Assembly (NCBI RefSeq): GCF_001632365.1
Contig: NW_024468538.1
Span: 213,903 to 277,902 of the forward strand
DNA length: 64,000 bases
Source of the DNA: Laetiporus sulphureus 93-53
Lineage: Eukaryota; Basidiomycota; Agaricomycetes; Polyporales; Laetiporaceae
Direction of reading: 5' to 3'
The position numbers were made by a program, and so were the translations under genes. The notes under the pieces were generated by a model. It did no database searches. It saw only the letters and a list, made by a program, of their open reading frames with translations, and had not been told where the DNA came from. Shown here in pieces: positions 1 to 12,900 of this stretch. Every line of letters begins with the position of its first letter. Position 1 is the stretch's first letter.

Positions 1-1003
1 TGTAGCAACCTTGCAGGGCATAGACGCAATTGCTGATAAGAAGCGCATGCGGAACGTCTAGGTTCCGAGTCGATGGCTAGCAATAACGTCCCGTCAGTTC
101 ATGACGGGTCTGTTTTCGAACCGAAACTTGCATCGACTCAGTTCCGCTGATGTTTGTTCGATAAATCCCGGCCGCTGCTTGTGAAGCCCACCCGGCAACT
201 CTGTCGTGGCAAGAGAATTGTATCGAAATGCGCTGGAAAGCGCTGCACCTTCATGCATCGCTCACTCTCACGCCGCAAAGCCCGCCTGTGTAATTTCGCT
301 GCCTTGTGAGTCATTCATCAAGGCGTGCTTGCTACAGCGTTGCTTGACATATTTTTCTTGTCGCATGGGAGACCAGCTTCCTTGATGTCAAAAGAATGGG
401 GTAGATTGTTCCCAGTCGCTATACACCTTAGCTGGAATAAGCTTCTGATGGTCACACCCGGCTGGGCAAGTACGCGTTGATGGCTCGGACAAAAGTGAAC
501 TTTGCAGGAAGCGACTTCCCAGATAGGCACGCCGTCTCAACGAAGTTTGTGAAGGGCCTTCATCTCCATCAACACGGGAAGGCTTGCAATTCGCATATGA
601 TATAAAGTTGGAAATTACAGGTAGGAAGAGCACACGACGTCCTCGATATCGGATGACATTCAGTGTGTGTCCCGTGCTACAGCTGCACATGCGCATCTGT
701 GCTGATGGACGGTGGGAGCGACGTAGGACGTGGGAGTGCTGCAGAGCTCATATGAATGTGTATCGCTCACCGTAGCTACGCTATCGAGTATATACGAAAG
801 CCCAACTACCAGCATCTCTAGAGCAACTTCTCCCTCACGAGTCGCCCTACCATCGTGTGTCATCCTCAGTGACATTCTCCGAAGCTCTTCTGCACTCATT
901 TGAACAAAGGCTCCGAGTCGAAGGGTGGGCTTTCCACTTCAAAGCACAACGAATCTCGAAGGGATAGTGAGTAACTTTGCACCCTAAATCGTTATGAAAC
1001 GTC
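1..1003. other. Unassigned left edge
   Basis: I see no gene that I can support here. The open frames on both strands are short, begin and end arbitrarily and show no recognisable motif. The last part may hold the promoter of the broken F-box gene that follows, but I see no clear TATA or CCAAT box at the expected distance. Confidence 0.4.
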
Positions 1004-2391
1004 ATGAAAGCTTGCAGCCGGAATGCACGAAGGCAATTTCACCGCATGCGGGGATGTACAAACAATGGCAGCAAGGGAGCTTTGTGTGTTGAAAAGCAAG
1101 TGCCTACGATTCTGCGGTATACTCCTGTGCTGACACAAATGCTCATCAAAGCTTTGCCTGTGCTTCCTGCCGACGTATGGGAAAACGTAATAGATCATAT
1201 ACGAGACAATAGCAACGCCTTGACGGCCTGCACTCTCGTTTGCCGTACATGGTATCCTCGCAGTCGCTTTTACCTGCTTAGAGAGGTCTGGTTCCACAGT
1301 CAAGGAGACGTGAGAATTTGTTCGAGGATGTTGAAGAAGACGCCACAATTGTCGAAAAGAGTGGAACAGATGATCATCCAAGGGAGTGCGCACTTGGGAG
1401 AGCAGAAGCCAGAGCCAGTTCCTCACCTGTCGACGGCGGCGATGATGCTCGCACGCAAAGTGCCCCGGCTGAAGAAGCTCTCCATCGTATTTGCATAGTG
1501 GCAAACGTCGACAATCCACAGGGACACCTTCCTGCACTTGTTCGCTTTCACCTCCATCTCCCATCTCAACCTTGCTAGCGTAATGTTCCCGTCCATTGCC
1601 GTCTTCGGGCTCCTCATATGTGCTCTGCGCAGCCTCATCGGACTGGACTGCTGGGGGCTGACATTCATGCAGGGCACTCTTAATAGTACCGTCTTCGGCG
1701 CCCACCGCGATCCCGTCAAGATTAGGGAGCTATCCCTCAATGGGACAGGCCTAGGAGAAGTGATTAAATTCTTCGTCTCCACCGGTATTGGATCAAGCTC
1801 CAGATTCTGACCATAGGCATCTGGCTGCCCGTCGACCTTCGTGTGCTACATGAAGTGGGGTTTCAAGGACTGCTGGATTCTGCAGGCGCGTCTCTCAAGG
1901 CGCTCGAAGTGCACGTTGGTGAGATGTCGCATGTGGAGTTGGCCACAGACAACGTTGGTATGTTCTTTGATATCGTATGCTCATTTTCATTAACAAAGGA
2001 ATGCATACATTGGGTGTTTTCGTGTGCTCGGAACACTGTACTCCAGAGTTTAGGGCTCTCCATTCCGGTTCCTGCAAGCGTGAACATTGCTTGGATGCAT
2101 GGTGTTTTATTCACGGTCAGCTCCGGTAGCCTTGGGGACGTACATTTGTGCTTCGACATTTGCGGGAACACAAAGGAAAGCACTCTGGAGAGCATCCTGA
2201 ACACTTGCTTGCCTTCGGTTTGCTCGCAGATAGACAAGCTTCTGTCGTCTGACACGTTCAAAGACCTCAAAAGCATAAGCCTCCTTGTGGCCGTCGACAG
2301 ACTCACCAAAGCCGTCCCCGATGCCAAGCAATGGGAGGAGCAACTTGCTCCGCGGTTTCCAGGGTTAGTCAAACGAGGTATCTTCCAGTGA
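1004..2391 (+). pseudogene. F-box protein gene, broken by a stop and a frameshift
   Basis: The first part encodes an F-box: the motif LPADVWENVIDHI followed by LTACTLVCRTWYPRSRFYL is typical of the large F-box families of Agaricomycetes, whose members are substrate adaptors of SCF ubiquitin ligases with a leucine-rich C-terminal part. The reading frame stops at a TAG (1496-1498), but the same frame stays open past it (WQTSTIHRDTFLHLFAF onward) to about 1795. There the coding sense moves to another frame (KLQILTIGIWLPVDLRVL), which runs to the stop at 2391 and ends in VKRGIFQ. No intron with credible borders explains either break. I therefore call it a pseudogene of one nearly full-length copy; two sequencing errors in one gene are the alternative. 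The start may be the ATG at 1004 or a later in-frame ATG at 1139. Confidence 0.75.
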
Positions 2392-2689
2392 GCACGCTGT
2401 GCCTCGTATTATTCTTTTCCATAGACTTACTGTTTTAATGTTACAGCGCCACAGCGAGAGTTAACTTGATAAAATATATAGCCCATATGGTCCATAGCGC
2501 TCGTACTCGGGAAATAGGAGGATCCGTCTTGAAATCCTCGCGCGAACATGCGAGCCGTAAGGCTGCTTGTTCGTTTGTGACAGTGCACAGCATCATCTTC
2601 CGGTGCTGCCGACTACATTGCTCCTGTGCGAATTTTGACTCGTTATCGCGATGCTTAATAGAGCTCCCTTCACTACATATCAGTCCAAG

Positions 2690-3012
2690 GGGATGCGCGA
2701 ACTGGTGCAAGGCTGCTGAAGAAGCTTTCGGAACTTTCAGAGCGTGTGCGGGGAGATACTTAGTTATCTGAGGAGCGGACCTGGCGCAGCTGTCGACGGC
2801 CGCGATGATACTCGACGTAAACTGCCCCGGCTGGAGAGGCTGAAGATTTCGATTGCGAACGGAAGTCGTGGATGATGAACCGATGCACAGAGAAACGTTC
2901 CTGCGTCTGCCCGTGATGGGGTGACGTTTCCATCGCGCCTCGTGCTCGGATCTGAGATTTAGACATGATCTCCTCGATCGCACGGCACCGCGATCGCATC
3001 AAGATCGCCTCA
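2690..3012 (+). pseudogene. Decayed second copy of the F-box gene
   Basis: Pieces in different frames match the neighbouring broken F-box gene in order: KKLSELSERVR (near 2716-2750) resembles KKTPQLSKRVE; LSTAAMIL (near 2790) resembles LSTAAMML; MHRETFLRL (near 2881) resembles IHRDTFLHL; VTFPSRLVLGSEI (near 2922) resembles VMFPSIAVFGLLI; and a stretch ending in CATCAAGATC (near 2986-3008) resembles the part encoding HRDPVKI. Stops and frame changes separate them and an internal piece between the last two is missing. The N-terminal F-box itself is not recognisable. It is a relic of a tandem duplication that has lost coding ability. Confidence 0.7.
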
Positions 3013-3901
3013 TCCATAGTTAATCCTTTGCAATCTTGCAGTCAAATTGTAATTATAGGAGGTGCATACATTGTCCGATGAGATCGTTATAATGTCTCAT
3101 GAGACAGTACACGCCAGAACGACCGCAAACTGCATCCGTTGACTCATCGAACCCGCGAAAAAAATAAGCATAGGGCATAGGTGCTGAGCGCTGAGCAGCC
3201 ATGTTCAATGTTATGAATGAGGAGACTCTGCTGCCGTTCACTGTTAACTTGTTGCACTAACTTCTCCCAAAGTGCATGTAATCGCTGTCCTATGAGTCTG
3301 GCTGGAATATTGACGCGAACCCGTCAAAGCGCGTGCGTGCCTTGTCACTGAAATGTCCCGTCTCGTTCAACTTTAAGATTGTGCGTACGCTAACCACCGC
3401 TGAGTTTTCTCGTCTCGTTCAACTTTCAGATATAAATGTTCACACTCTGCCTGGTACTTTTGAGAATATGGATATTATCTTGACCTATTCTCTAAAAACG
3501 CATCCGCACGGATTTCAGCTTCGGACTCACTTGATGGAGATGTAATACGAGACAGCAGACTGTATATCGACCAATCATATTTACAAGGGGATCAAGAGGT
3601 CTAAAATTCTGACAGATACATGCTACAACACATGCGGTTATCCGATCCAAGCACAACACAAGATTAACATTCCGTAAGGTTGCAAGTACAGATCCAATGG
3701 TTTCAAGTGAGTAGGCGTCAGCAAGTAGTATATAGCACAACAAGATATTCAGAAGGGCGACAGCAAGAAGACTGAGGAATCAAACAAGTCATGAGGGTAT
3801 GGTACAGCAAGGTGGTATGTCGACGAAAAATTGGTCATATCACAAACGTAGATCAAAACATCGTCACAAGGTCATGGGTTCTCGGTGTTGAAGTATCGTG
3901 T
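3013..3901. other. Intergenic, 3' side of the giant gene
   Basis: No supported gene. The stretch lies between the F-box relic (plus) and the stop codon of the giant minus-strand gene, so its right part should hold that gene's 3' untranslated region. The short open frames have no recognisable domain. Confidence 0.4.
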
Positions 3902-6900
3902 TCATCCGCGATTAAGCGAGTCACGAGGCGAGCGTGGTCCAAACAACCCAGGGCTCGGCTGCGGCGGCGCGAGGAGCTCATGTCGGACGGATACACTGGG
4001 CGGGGTTGGGACGAACGCAGGATTCGCTAGGCGAGCACATGAAATGGATATTAATTCGAGGAACATATGATTCACAAGTCGCAAACTCACGCTGCCACGT
4101 AGCCCACGATTCTGAAGGGCGCGGTTCAGGGGCCGGCGGTTCAGACGGCGGAGGTGGCGCACTAGCCTGCGCTCTCCGCGAGCGACGAGATAGACGGGGC
4201 TGCATCGTACGCCATCCAGGCCGGGCGGGGGCGGGCTCTTCTGGCGGGGGCGGGGGCAGCGGTGCTTCGGACTGTGGGGGCGCCTCAGATGGCGGAGCGC
4301 CTGTAGCAGGATTTTGCGCGCAAGGTCCGGTTGCAGGTCTCCTGCAGAAGAAGATGTATCACATTTTTACCAACAAACATGCATCGACCATACCAATCGG
4401 GATCAAATTCGCCACCAGGGCCCATCTTCGCCTTCATCGTTAATAGGCAGCCCAGTTCGCTGGGAAGCGCCGTCAGCTATGTCTACCTATAGGATGCACA
4501 GCGCACGTACTATTGCAAGTTGCGCCGTTGTTCCCTCAAATTACCGACCTCGGCAAGCAGCATGCGAACCTCATTCGCGAGGGACCTGCTGAACTCATCG
4601 AGGTACTATTGTCTCCGCCAGTCAACGAACAGTGTAAACAAAATTTCAGTCAGGTCACTTACGCCCTGGATGTTAAATGGAATCTGCTCATGTGCCGTGG
4701 CCCTCACAGCATCCATGGTTCGTTCGTGCATCTGCGCACACTCATTACGCCATTCTAACGAGAGCAAACTGGTCAGTTAATGCTGACGTCAAATGCGCAG
4801 CAGTCTCTCTACCATCAGACATTTCACGCAGTATGCGATCTTGCTCTGCCCTGAAGTTCGCCATCTCGTCCAAAACATGTTGTATCGCTGCAGAATGATT
4901 AGACGTGTGATGTGTCCGCAGATGAGACTGCCTACTCACTAGGATCGTTAGATCTAGCAAGCCGTTCCTCCTCCATCTGAGCCTTGTCAGCCTCCCTGTC
5001 TGCAATAATACGATCCACCATCTCCCGCAGCTCATCTTGGCGCTGGTTGTCCTGTTCCCTCCAGTTTTGCTTCTCGGCCCACCGCTCGTCTGCCACCGAG
5101 CGCGTGCGGGTGAGCTCATCCCGTTGCTCCGAGACGAGGTTCGTGATGTCGCTCAGCTGGTTCCGCACAGCTTCATCCCGCTCGAGCAACTCGGCCCGCT
5201 CACGCTCGCGCCTCTCGCTGTCCTCCGTCAGCCTCAGCTGCCGCTCATTCTCGAGCTCTGCCCGGATGGACGCGTTCTCCTCCCGCAGTGCAGCGTTCTC
5301 TTCCGTCAGCGCGCGTATGCGCGCCTCGCGCTCTTCATCCAGTCGTGCACGTTCCACTTGTAGCTCTTCCCGATGACGATCCCGTTCTGCTTGTGCCAGC
5401 TCACGCTCGCGTGCCAGCTCTTCTCGCTCAAGACGAACGGTCTCTAGGATCTCGTGTGCATGCCTTGTCGCAGCGTCTTGAGTAGCACTCTGAATGGACT
5501 CGATGATGGACTGGGTGTCAACACCGGGAGCAGTGCCCTCGACGGGAGTTTCCGACACCACAGACAGTGCTCGACCGGCTTCGCTTTCGGCGGTAGGCGG
5601 TACCTCTCCTTCGGTAACAGCGCCAGTTTCGCCTGGCGGAGGCACAGGTAATGGTTCTTGCGCTTGTGGGACTAAAGAGGCCAATCGCTGCTCTAGCTCT
5701 CTCCAGATCTCATCTCGCCGCTGCATGGCTTCTTGATCTCGGCGGCGTTCGTTCACTTCGAAAATATGCTCTCGCTCATCCTCATTTGCTCTGAAATCCT
5801 GCTCTCGTCGTTCTTCCGCATTCTGGGCTGCAGCAAGCGTGTCAGTAAGCTGCTGATCAAGTGCTCCGAAGCGATCGGCACGTTCCCGTTCCGCTTCTTC
5901 GAACCCGAGTTCGCCGGGGCCCGACGCCCTATATTGATCAACGGCAGCTGAAGCTGGCGGACGCTCGAATTGTCCAGGTTCAGCGAACGCTGTGCGCGGG
6001 ACTCCCACATCGCGGGGCTCCGCATATTGTGATCCAGCAGGAGGCCCTGAAGCCTCGGAACGCGGTGGGGGTACTGGCAATGGTGATGGCATACGTTCAA
6101 CGCTCGGCGCAATTGATCGAGTATACTCAGGTCTTGGCTCTTCACTGCGGGAGACACGGTACGATGCGGACGGCTCGGCTGGGTGAGTAGGTACGCGAGA
6201 CGCTGTCGAAGTGTAAATGAAACGATGAAATGAATAGTGGTCATGGACAATACCGAAGCTCACCTCCTGGGCTCCGCCTGTCCGCGTCGCCATATGTCCT
6301 TTCCAAGTCCGAAGCTGAAGAGGGCCGTCAGTACAGTATAAGCGCCACAACCGCAAACTAACCAATGCTTGGAGATCGTTCAATCTCATGACTTGGTGAA
6401 CCAGGACCATGTAAATATGCAGAATGCGGCCGCGGGGTCACTGCACAGGATCAGCATAGCTCGAAGGTTTCAGTTGTGGCACAAACCTGAGCCCGATCTG
6501 GAAGGAGCCACATGGACAGTGCGGGTTTCAGGAGAATGTAACTCTTGGCGGCCATAACCAGGTTCAGCTCCTGGTTCTGATACCTCTATGTATGTCGGCG
6601 GCGCTGGAGAACGAGGAGGAACTCCAGAGCGACGCGATGGGCCCGGTGGAGGTAGCTCCTCTTCTTCTGATGATGGCACTTGTACATGGCCGGATGTTGG
6701 AGGCGACCGTTCCATGCGATGGGGCTCTGAATGCGGAGGCAGAGGTCCATACTCAGACCGTGGAGATGAACCATGCACGGATGGCTGAGGCGAACGTTCA
6801 ACCTGTATATGCGGCGTTCCTGGCGGTGGTGAGCGCACGAGTTCGACGTGTCCTGGCTCCGCTCGCTGAGATCGTGGTCGTTGGCGGGCAGGCTCTTCCG

Positions 6901-9900
6901 CATCCGAGTATCCAGGAGAACGAGCGCCAGAGGCAAACCCTCGTCCGGAACGGTCAGGATCATGGAATTCGCCGCCTGCACGGGATCCGCTCCGACGATG
7001 ATCTTCAGGTCCCCCACGGTCTCTATCAGACTCGTGTGGCTCTTCATCTGGACGGGCCCGCCGTTGTCGAGGGTCCTCGTAGCCTTCAAGTGGAGGCGGA
7101 GACAACTCTGGCCGTGAAGACGGTACTCGAATGGTCACAGGTCTAGAGGCGCCCGCTATACTTCGTGGATGGGACGAAGGGATTCGACCATATGGAACTT
7201 CCGGCTCAACCTGCGAAGGAACGTGTACCCTGATAGGGGAAGGAGAACGAGAGGCATAATGAGGGCGTGCGGGGTCAGCCGTGCGCATCCCCGGTGTAGG
7301 CACAAAATCTGGCCTCGCAGATCGAGGCGGGCTCTGTTGCATCAAAACAGGTTCTTCGCGCTGATCAAATTGAGCAGGAACTGGCTCTGCTGCCGCGTGG
7401 GAAGGATAGCCTGGTGCGAATGGATGTCCTCCGGGAGGTTGGTCGATGCGTGTAAAAGTACCGTGGGGCACTGCATCTCGATCCTCCTCACCGAAAGAAC
7501 GTATAGGCGAGGCAGAACGCATTCGTATGACTTCCGGAGGTAAAACATGAGTGCCTGGTGGTGGTTGGGCGACCAATGTGTGCTGAGGTTGAAGCCCCCC
7601 CATCGTCGATGGCTGCCCGTAGGGAGCATCAGGATGCCGTGGAGACCCCACACGTGGCTCAGTGAGAACATGGAGTGGAGGCGATCGAGTCCCGCTGCCA
7701 ATGTCGGCAGGACGTTCTTCGCCGGAATGTCGGATGGAGGGCGAGGCCGTATAATCGCGCTCTACGTTAACAACCGGCGGTTGTGATGGCGGTGGTGGCA
7801 GGACAGTGACACCAGGGGGTGGAAAAAATTGCCCTCCTGGCACCTGCTGTACTGGCACCCCTTGGGGAGGGATAAACCGGATAGATCCCTCATCCGAACG
7901 TGTCCTGTCGGTCAGTGTCCTGTCGCTGGAACCAGAGTACGTCGGTGAAGGAGGCATAAATGGCGGTTCCTCACCAACTACCGCTGGACCTGTATAAAGC
8001 ACCGGGGGTGGCTGTGCGGGTAGCATATATTGCGGCCCTGGTGGAGTCACCGGAAATTGGGATGGATATTGAGCCTGCTGAGGCGTAGGCGGTATGACAG
8101 GTGGGAAGCCTGGCGACGGAGTCCTGCTACCATCAATTGGAGGGACAACGGCTACTCCTGGCTGCGGCACAAAGCCCGGTGGATATACTCCTACTCCAGG
8201 TTGAGGCTGAGGCATGGTGATACCTGTCTGTGGCACACCTGGAGGCATACCGACGCTTCGCTGGGCCCCCGGGAAAGTCGGAATGACACCAGGTATGCCT
8301 AAGATCACATTGACACGAGCTCAATGCATTAGCATGGACCAAAGCTCACCTTCGGCACGTCTGTCCAGCAATTCATTTAGGAGGCCACCTATCTGATCGA
8401 TTCTGGTACTCAAACCGCTCATCTCTGTATGTCTATCTTGGACATCTCGCCCATGCCACTCGTTGAAGTCTCTGAGATACCTCATGATTTCCCGGATCTG
8501 GTCGATGGATGCACTGTGCGCAGCTCGGTTCTCCTGTGGAATACGATCGTTGAGGTACATAATCCCGCTTCAGTCGAGAAGACTCACCCGCAAAAGACCC
8601 AATATCTCGTCAAAGGGTACTTGTAAGATTGTCTACAAACAACCTCAGTCGTGCTCATATCAGATTAATCGAGTTCCTACCGGCACTGCATGGGCAAAGG
8701 CGCCCGGTGGAGGTACTGCTTGACCGGCCTCAGTCGGTGCTGAAGGGCCAATGGATCTGGGAACACCCAAAGCTGCAGGGGCAGTCGGAGCTCTGCCTGG
8801 ACCCTGACATTGAGGATAAGTCAGTCAGTCCAGCTATGCATGGTCATCACTGACGCTCACCCGCGTTATGTCGTGAAACCCATCACCCCCTGCCTGACGC
8901 TGCCTACGCAGTCGTCGAACCTCGCGATCAAAATCGATATCGCTTCCGGGAGGACCTACCGGAGGGCGGCCAGTCCCTAAGGGTCCGCCGCGGGGCGGAT
9001 ACATTGATTCTCCTCCTTCCGATGAGGGAGGCATCGCATATTGGCTCGCAGGCTGCCGTGTCCGGATAGGACGAGCAGGGGGCCTCTCAGTATGTACAGG
9101 TCGAGTGATAGGGAATGTGCCCGGACGAGGCGGCAAGTCACCCTCGAAGATTGGACTTGCACTGCGAGGGCGAGTACCGCGGGGACCAGGGCGATATGTC
9201 AACGGGATTATAGGAGGTGGGGGTTGAACTGGTTGTTGGACTGGTGGTTGACCTTCTGACAGGATATCAACCAACCTCTCGTCAAACGAAGGCCCAGCGC
9301 GACGGGGAATGGGCATTTGAATCTGTGGCTGCTCACGGCCCAACTCTCTAAGCCGCTGAACGACGTCTCGCAATGAAGGCTCTGAGCCCAATGAGTAGAC
9401 AGATTCGGGCAGGTCTTCGAGCGCCTGAGGTTGCATTTGTGGTGCTTGAGGGAATTGCGGAGGTGGCGGCTGTGGCATTGGCTGCTGTTGTTCAGCTGAT
9501 CTTGGTTGTTGTGCTTGATACAGCAGCTGTTGCAACCCATCCTCTATTCTCCGGCAAACATCTGCTACATCTTGACCAAGAGCCCTATTACGCAACTCAT
9601 CGAGAACGTGGTTGGCCTCGATTTGACCATCTCTAAGGCCGCCTACTTCTTCTCGCATCCGCGTCAAAGCATCACGAAGATCGCCCAAGTTGATGCTGGG
9701 CACGGGGCGAGCAGTACCGCTAGAAGACGTTGAGGGAGCCGGAGAGGACGGCGACGGAGTACGTGGCCCTGCTGACTGCGGAGACGAGGCGGGAGAAGAG
9801 TCGGATGAGGACGGCCAGGAAGGAGATGGAGGCATCGGTGGGTAGGACTCTGATTCTAGCAAGCTGAGGTCATCTGAATGGTGTGAGGAGAGGAAGGACA

Positions 9901-12900
9901 TGGACTCTGTCTCCGACAAGGGCGATGGCAGTCGTACCGGAGGCGGTGTGAGAGTGAGCGGGATCAAACGAGACCCGGGAGCCATGTCGCGCATAGAGAG
10001 TTCGCGACGGGCCGCAGGTATCAACCGTGCCGACGAGATCGCATTACTCCCCCCAACAGATCTATCCTTCATTGGAACAGGAGGTGGAGTCTCCGGCATC
10101 TGCACTTCGATCGGACGTTGATTGTCTCTTAGATCTTCCAACAGTCGTCTGATGTCTTGTATGTCTTGAGCAATCTCTCGATTTTCAGCGCCACGCTGCC
10201 CGTCGATTTCGTGCAGATATTGCAGGAGGCGGTTAACATCATGAGTGAGAATATGGCTCGATGCTTGAGATGGGATCGTCTCGATGTCGGACATGATAGA
10301 AGGCACGTCGCCGCGAGGCGTACTGATGCTGACACTCATAGTCCCTGACGGTGCGGACGGCATCGGAGATGGCGGAAGCGGTACGGATGGCGGTGACAAC
10401 TAGATCAACAATGAGTCTATATGTACCCCTGAGAAATCAACCAGAACGCACCATTCTCGCCAATGACGAAACAGGAATTGGTGGGGATTGTGACTTGACT
10501 GTCGATGGCAGAGATGGCATGGTAGATGGCTCAGACATTGGGAAATCCATAAGAGACCTCGGTTCAAGAACAGATGAGCGCATGGAGACAGATGAAGCTG
10601 CAGAAACGGAAGAGGCTGTGCGACTGAGATGTAGGCTAGGGACAGCCAAACTTGACCTTGAAGACACAGGTGTCGGAGAAGGCACACTCGGAGGCAACGA
10701 CGCACTCGACGGAGTAGGAGTGAGCGACGAGGAAGCCGAGGACAGAGTGGCCCCAGTGCTGACTTCAGTGATCGGCGTGAGCGTAGAAGAAGGGACAGAA
10801 CTGGTAGGTCGGAGAAATGATGTGTCGAATGACGCATCCACCCCTTCGGGCAATGCAAGCGATTGTACTGAAGGTGACGCTCTTAGCAGTGATGACTCGT
10901 ATGACCCATCGGATTCGGCGGCCCATAGCGATTCGGGCACCGAAGGACTCGGCGGAATTGGCGAGCGCCGCAGCGTTGAGGGCACTGTCGGCGTGAGTAG
11001 ACTAGACGATGTTGGCGTCACTGAAGACTCCGTGGGAGAAGAGATGCTCGACATGGAGGGAAGGCTTCGAGGGACGGATGGAGGCGGCTGAATGGGCGAA
11101 GGTCCGGGTATTGACCTGGAAGAAAGAACAGAGGGAGTCGGCTCGACGAACATGCTGAATTCCGTCGAGGGATTGAACGTCGTCGATGGTAACGGAGCGT
11201 CCTCTGGCTGGATCTCTCTTTCCATGAAACTTTCTGGCGGCGGCGATGGTATCGTCGGGATAGTTGAAGGAGCCATGGTGCTCATGGCATCGTCATCGAT
11301 CGCGTCAGGCTTGAGGCACCGGCATTCGGCTGTTCTGTAATCTGTGGATGCGTCGGACGAGCATACATTCGCTGTAATGTACTCGCTCCCAGGTTCTGTG
11401 GTGCAAACATCCGCCGTCTCATATTCCGAAGTTCGCTCAGTGGGACACTTGGGCGCCGTTTCGTACTCAGTAGAGCATACCTCCGCTGTTTCGTATTCTG
11501 TAGTATGCAGCGAAGGGATCGTCTCCAAAGACATGTAAGAGAACTCCGACGGTGTTCTGGGTCGAAAAGGAAGAGAAGCCTCAGTCGTAACTGAGCGCGT
11601 CGGTACATCGCTGGCTGTCTCCGTGGCGGACCTCGTGTAAGACAATGTTGACGGTGTCGGCGTATACGTGTACGTGTCGGTCCGTGAGTAGCTCTCTAGT
11701 GTACTGAGATCATCCGTCGCCGTTCGTCCTCGCGATGACGGATAACCGGGCGATGTGTCTCTGTCTATCGTATCATCAGTGCTGCCCACGTAAGAAGCAG
11801 ATCGTGATCTCGAGCTGCTTCTTGGTGTCCTTCGTCTGATTTCTCTCGATCTCGATAACGTACTGCGCGAGGACGCTGGAACGGAGAGATGGCTGGAGCC
11901 ACTTTGTGAATCCCCTAGTGAAGATGCAGATGTTGTTTCTCTCAATGAGAGAGTCGAGGTGACAATGTCTATGCCGCTACCCGAAACGATTTCCAGAGCA
12001 GATTCGCTTTCAGTCAAGCCAGTGCTGTTCTTAGTAACCGCAGGCGTGAACGTGTGCGTAAAGGATGACGAATAGGTGCTTGATGTCGGTGTCTTGATTC
12101 TATCGGTGAATGATGGGGCAGTGAAGAACGTACCATCAGATACAGATACTGTACTGCTCTCACGACCGCGAACCTTGTCGCCCACTCTTCCTACGGTTGG
12201 CGGTGGTGACATGTAGACATCGCGTCCTAGCCGAGGCCCACTTGACACTGTCACAGGTGATCCGTCACCTACCGGAATACCACCCGCAAGTGATAGCCCA
12301 AACCCAAGACCTGGACGTGCGTCTCGCGCTCTTCGCACCGCAGAGGCGAACTCCTCATCGAGATCGGTGAGGGAGCTCGTCCGGCGCAAGGAACTACTTC
12401 TGCTGGAAGCGATAACGCGCGGGTCTCCGGGATATACGTATGTCTGATTAGACACAGCCAAGTCATCAGCGGCACGGGTGCGATGTGTCGACGCAAGAGA
12501 AGGATGACGAGAAAGACCTGTGTGAGTGCTCGAGCCGGAAAGGGATACCAGATCGGAAATGTCAGGAATGTTCTCGACCAGCGGAACATAGCGCGTCAAT
12601 GCGGAGCCAGCGGAGGTGGATTGCGTCGAGGCAGTACTGGTGGATGAACGGATCGTACGTATCGAGCCCGTGGGCGAGCCTGTGGCCGACCGGTCAGGAA
12701 TAGACACAGCACGATCAAGTACATCCCTGTTGAAGAGCGCACAATGCTTATTATCAACTGAGCAACCGACACGAGCGAAAATGCTTACCAGATTGCACTG
12801 ACCCATCTAACCCGTTCTCTCGGGCTATCCGTGCCGAGCCTCTCTATCCCATCAGTATACAGCAGTTGAAACGGACATAGCGCCTGCACCAGCTCCAGCT

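Noticed and set aside
6588..7146. Plus-strand open frames inside the giant gene region.
   Set aside because: Antisense shadows of the Pro/Ser/Arg-rich exon; no motif, no splice pattern, no start context.
10351..11340. Long plus-strand open frames (10351-11091, 11092-11340) rich in Gly, Asp and Glu.
   Set aside because: They are the antisense of the Ser/Thr/Pro-rich exon of the giant gene; biased codons on the minus strand keep the opposite strand open.
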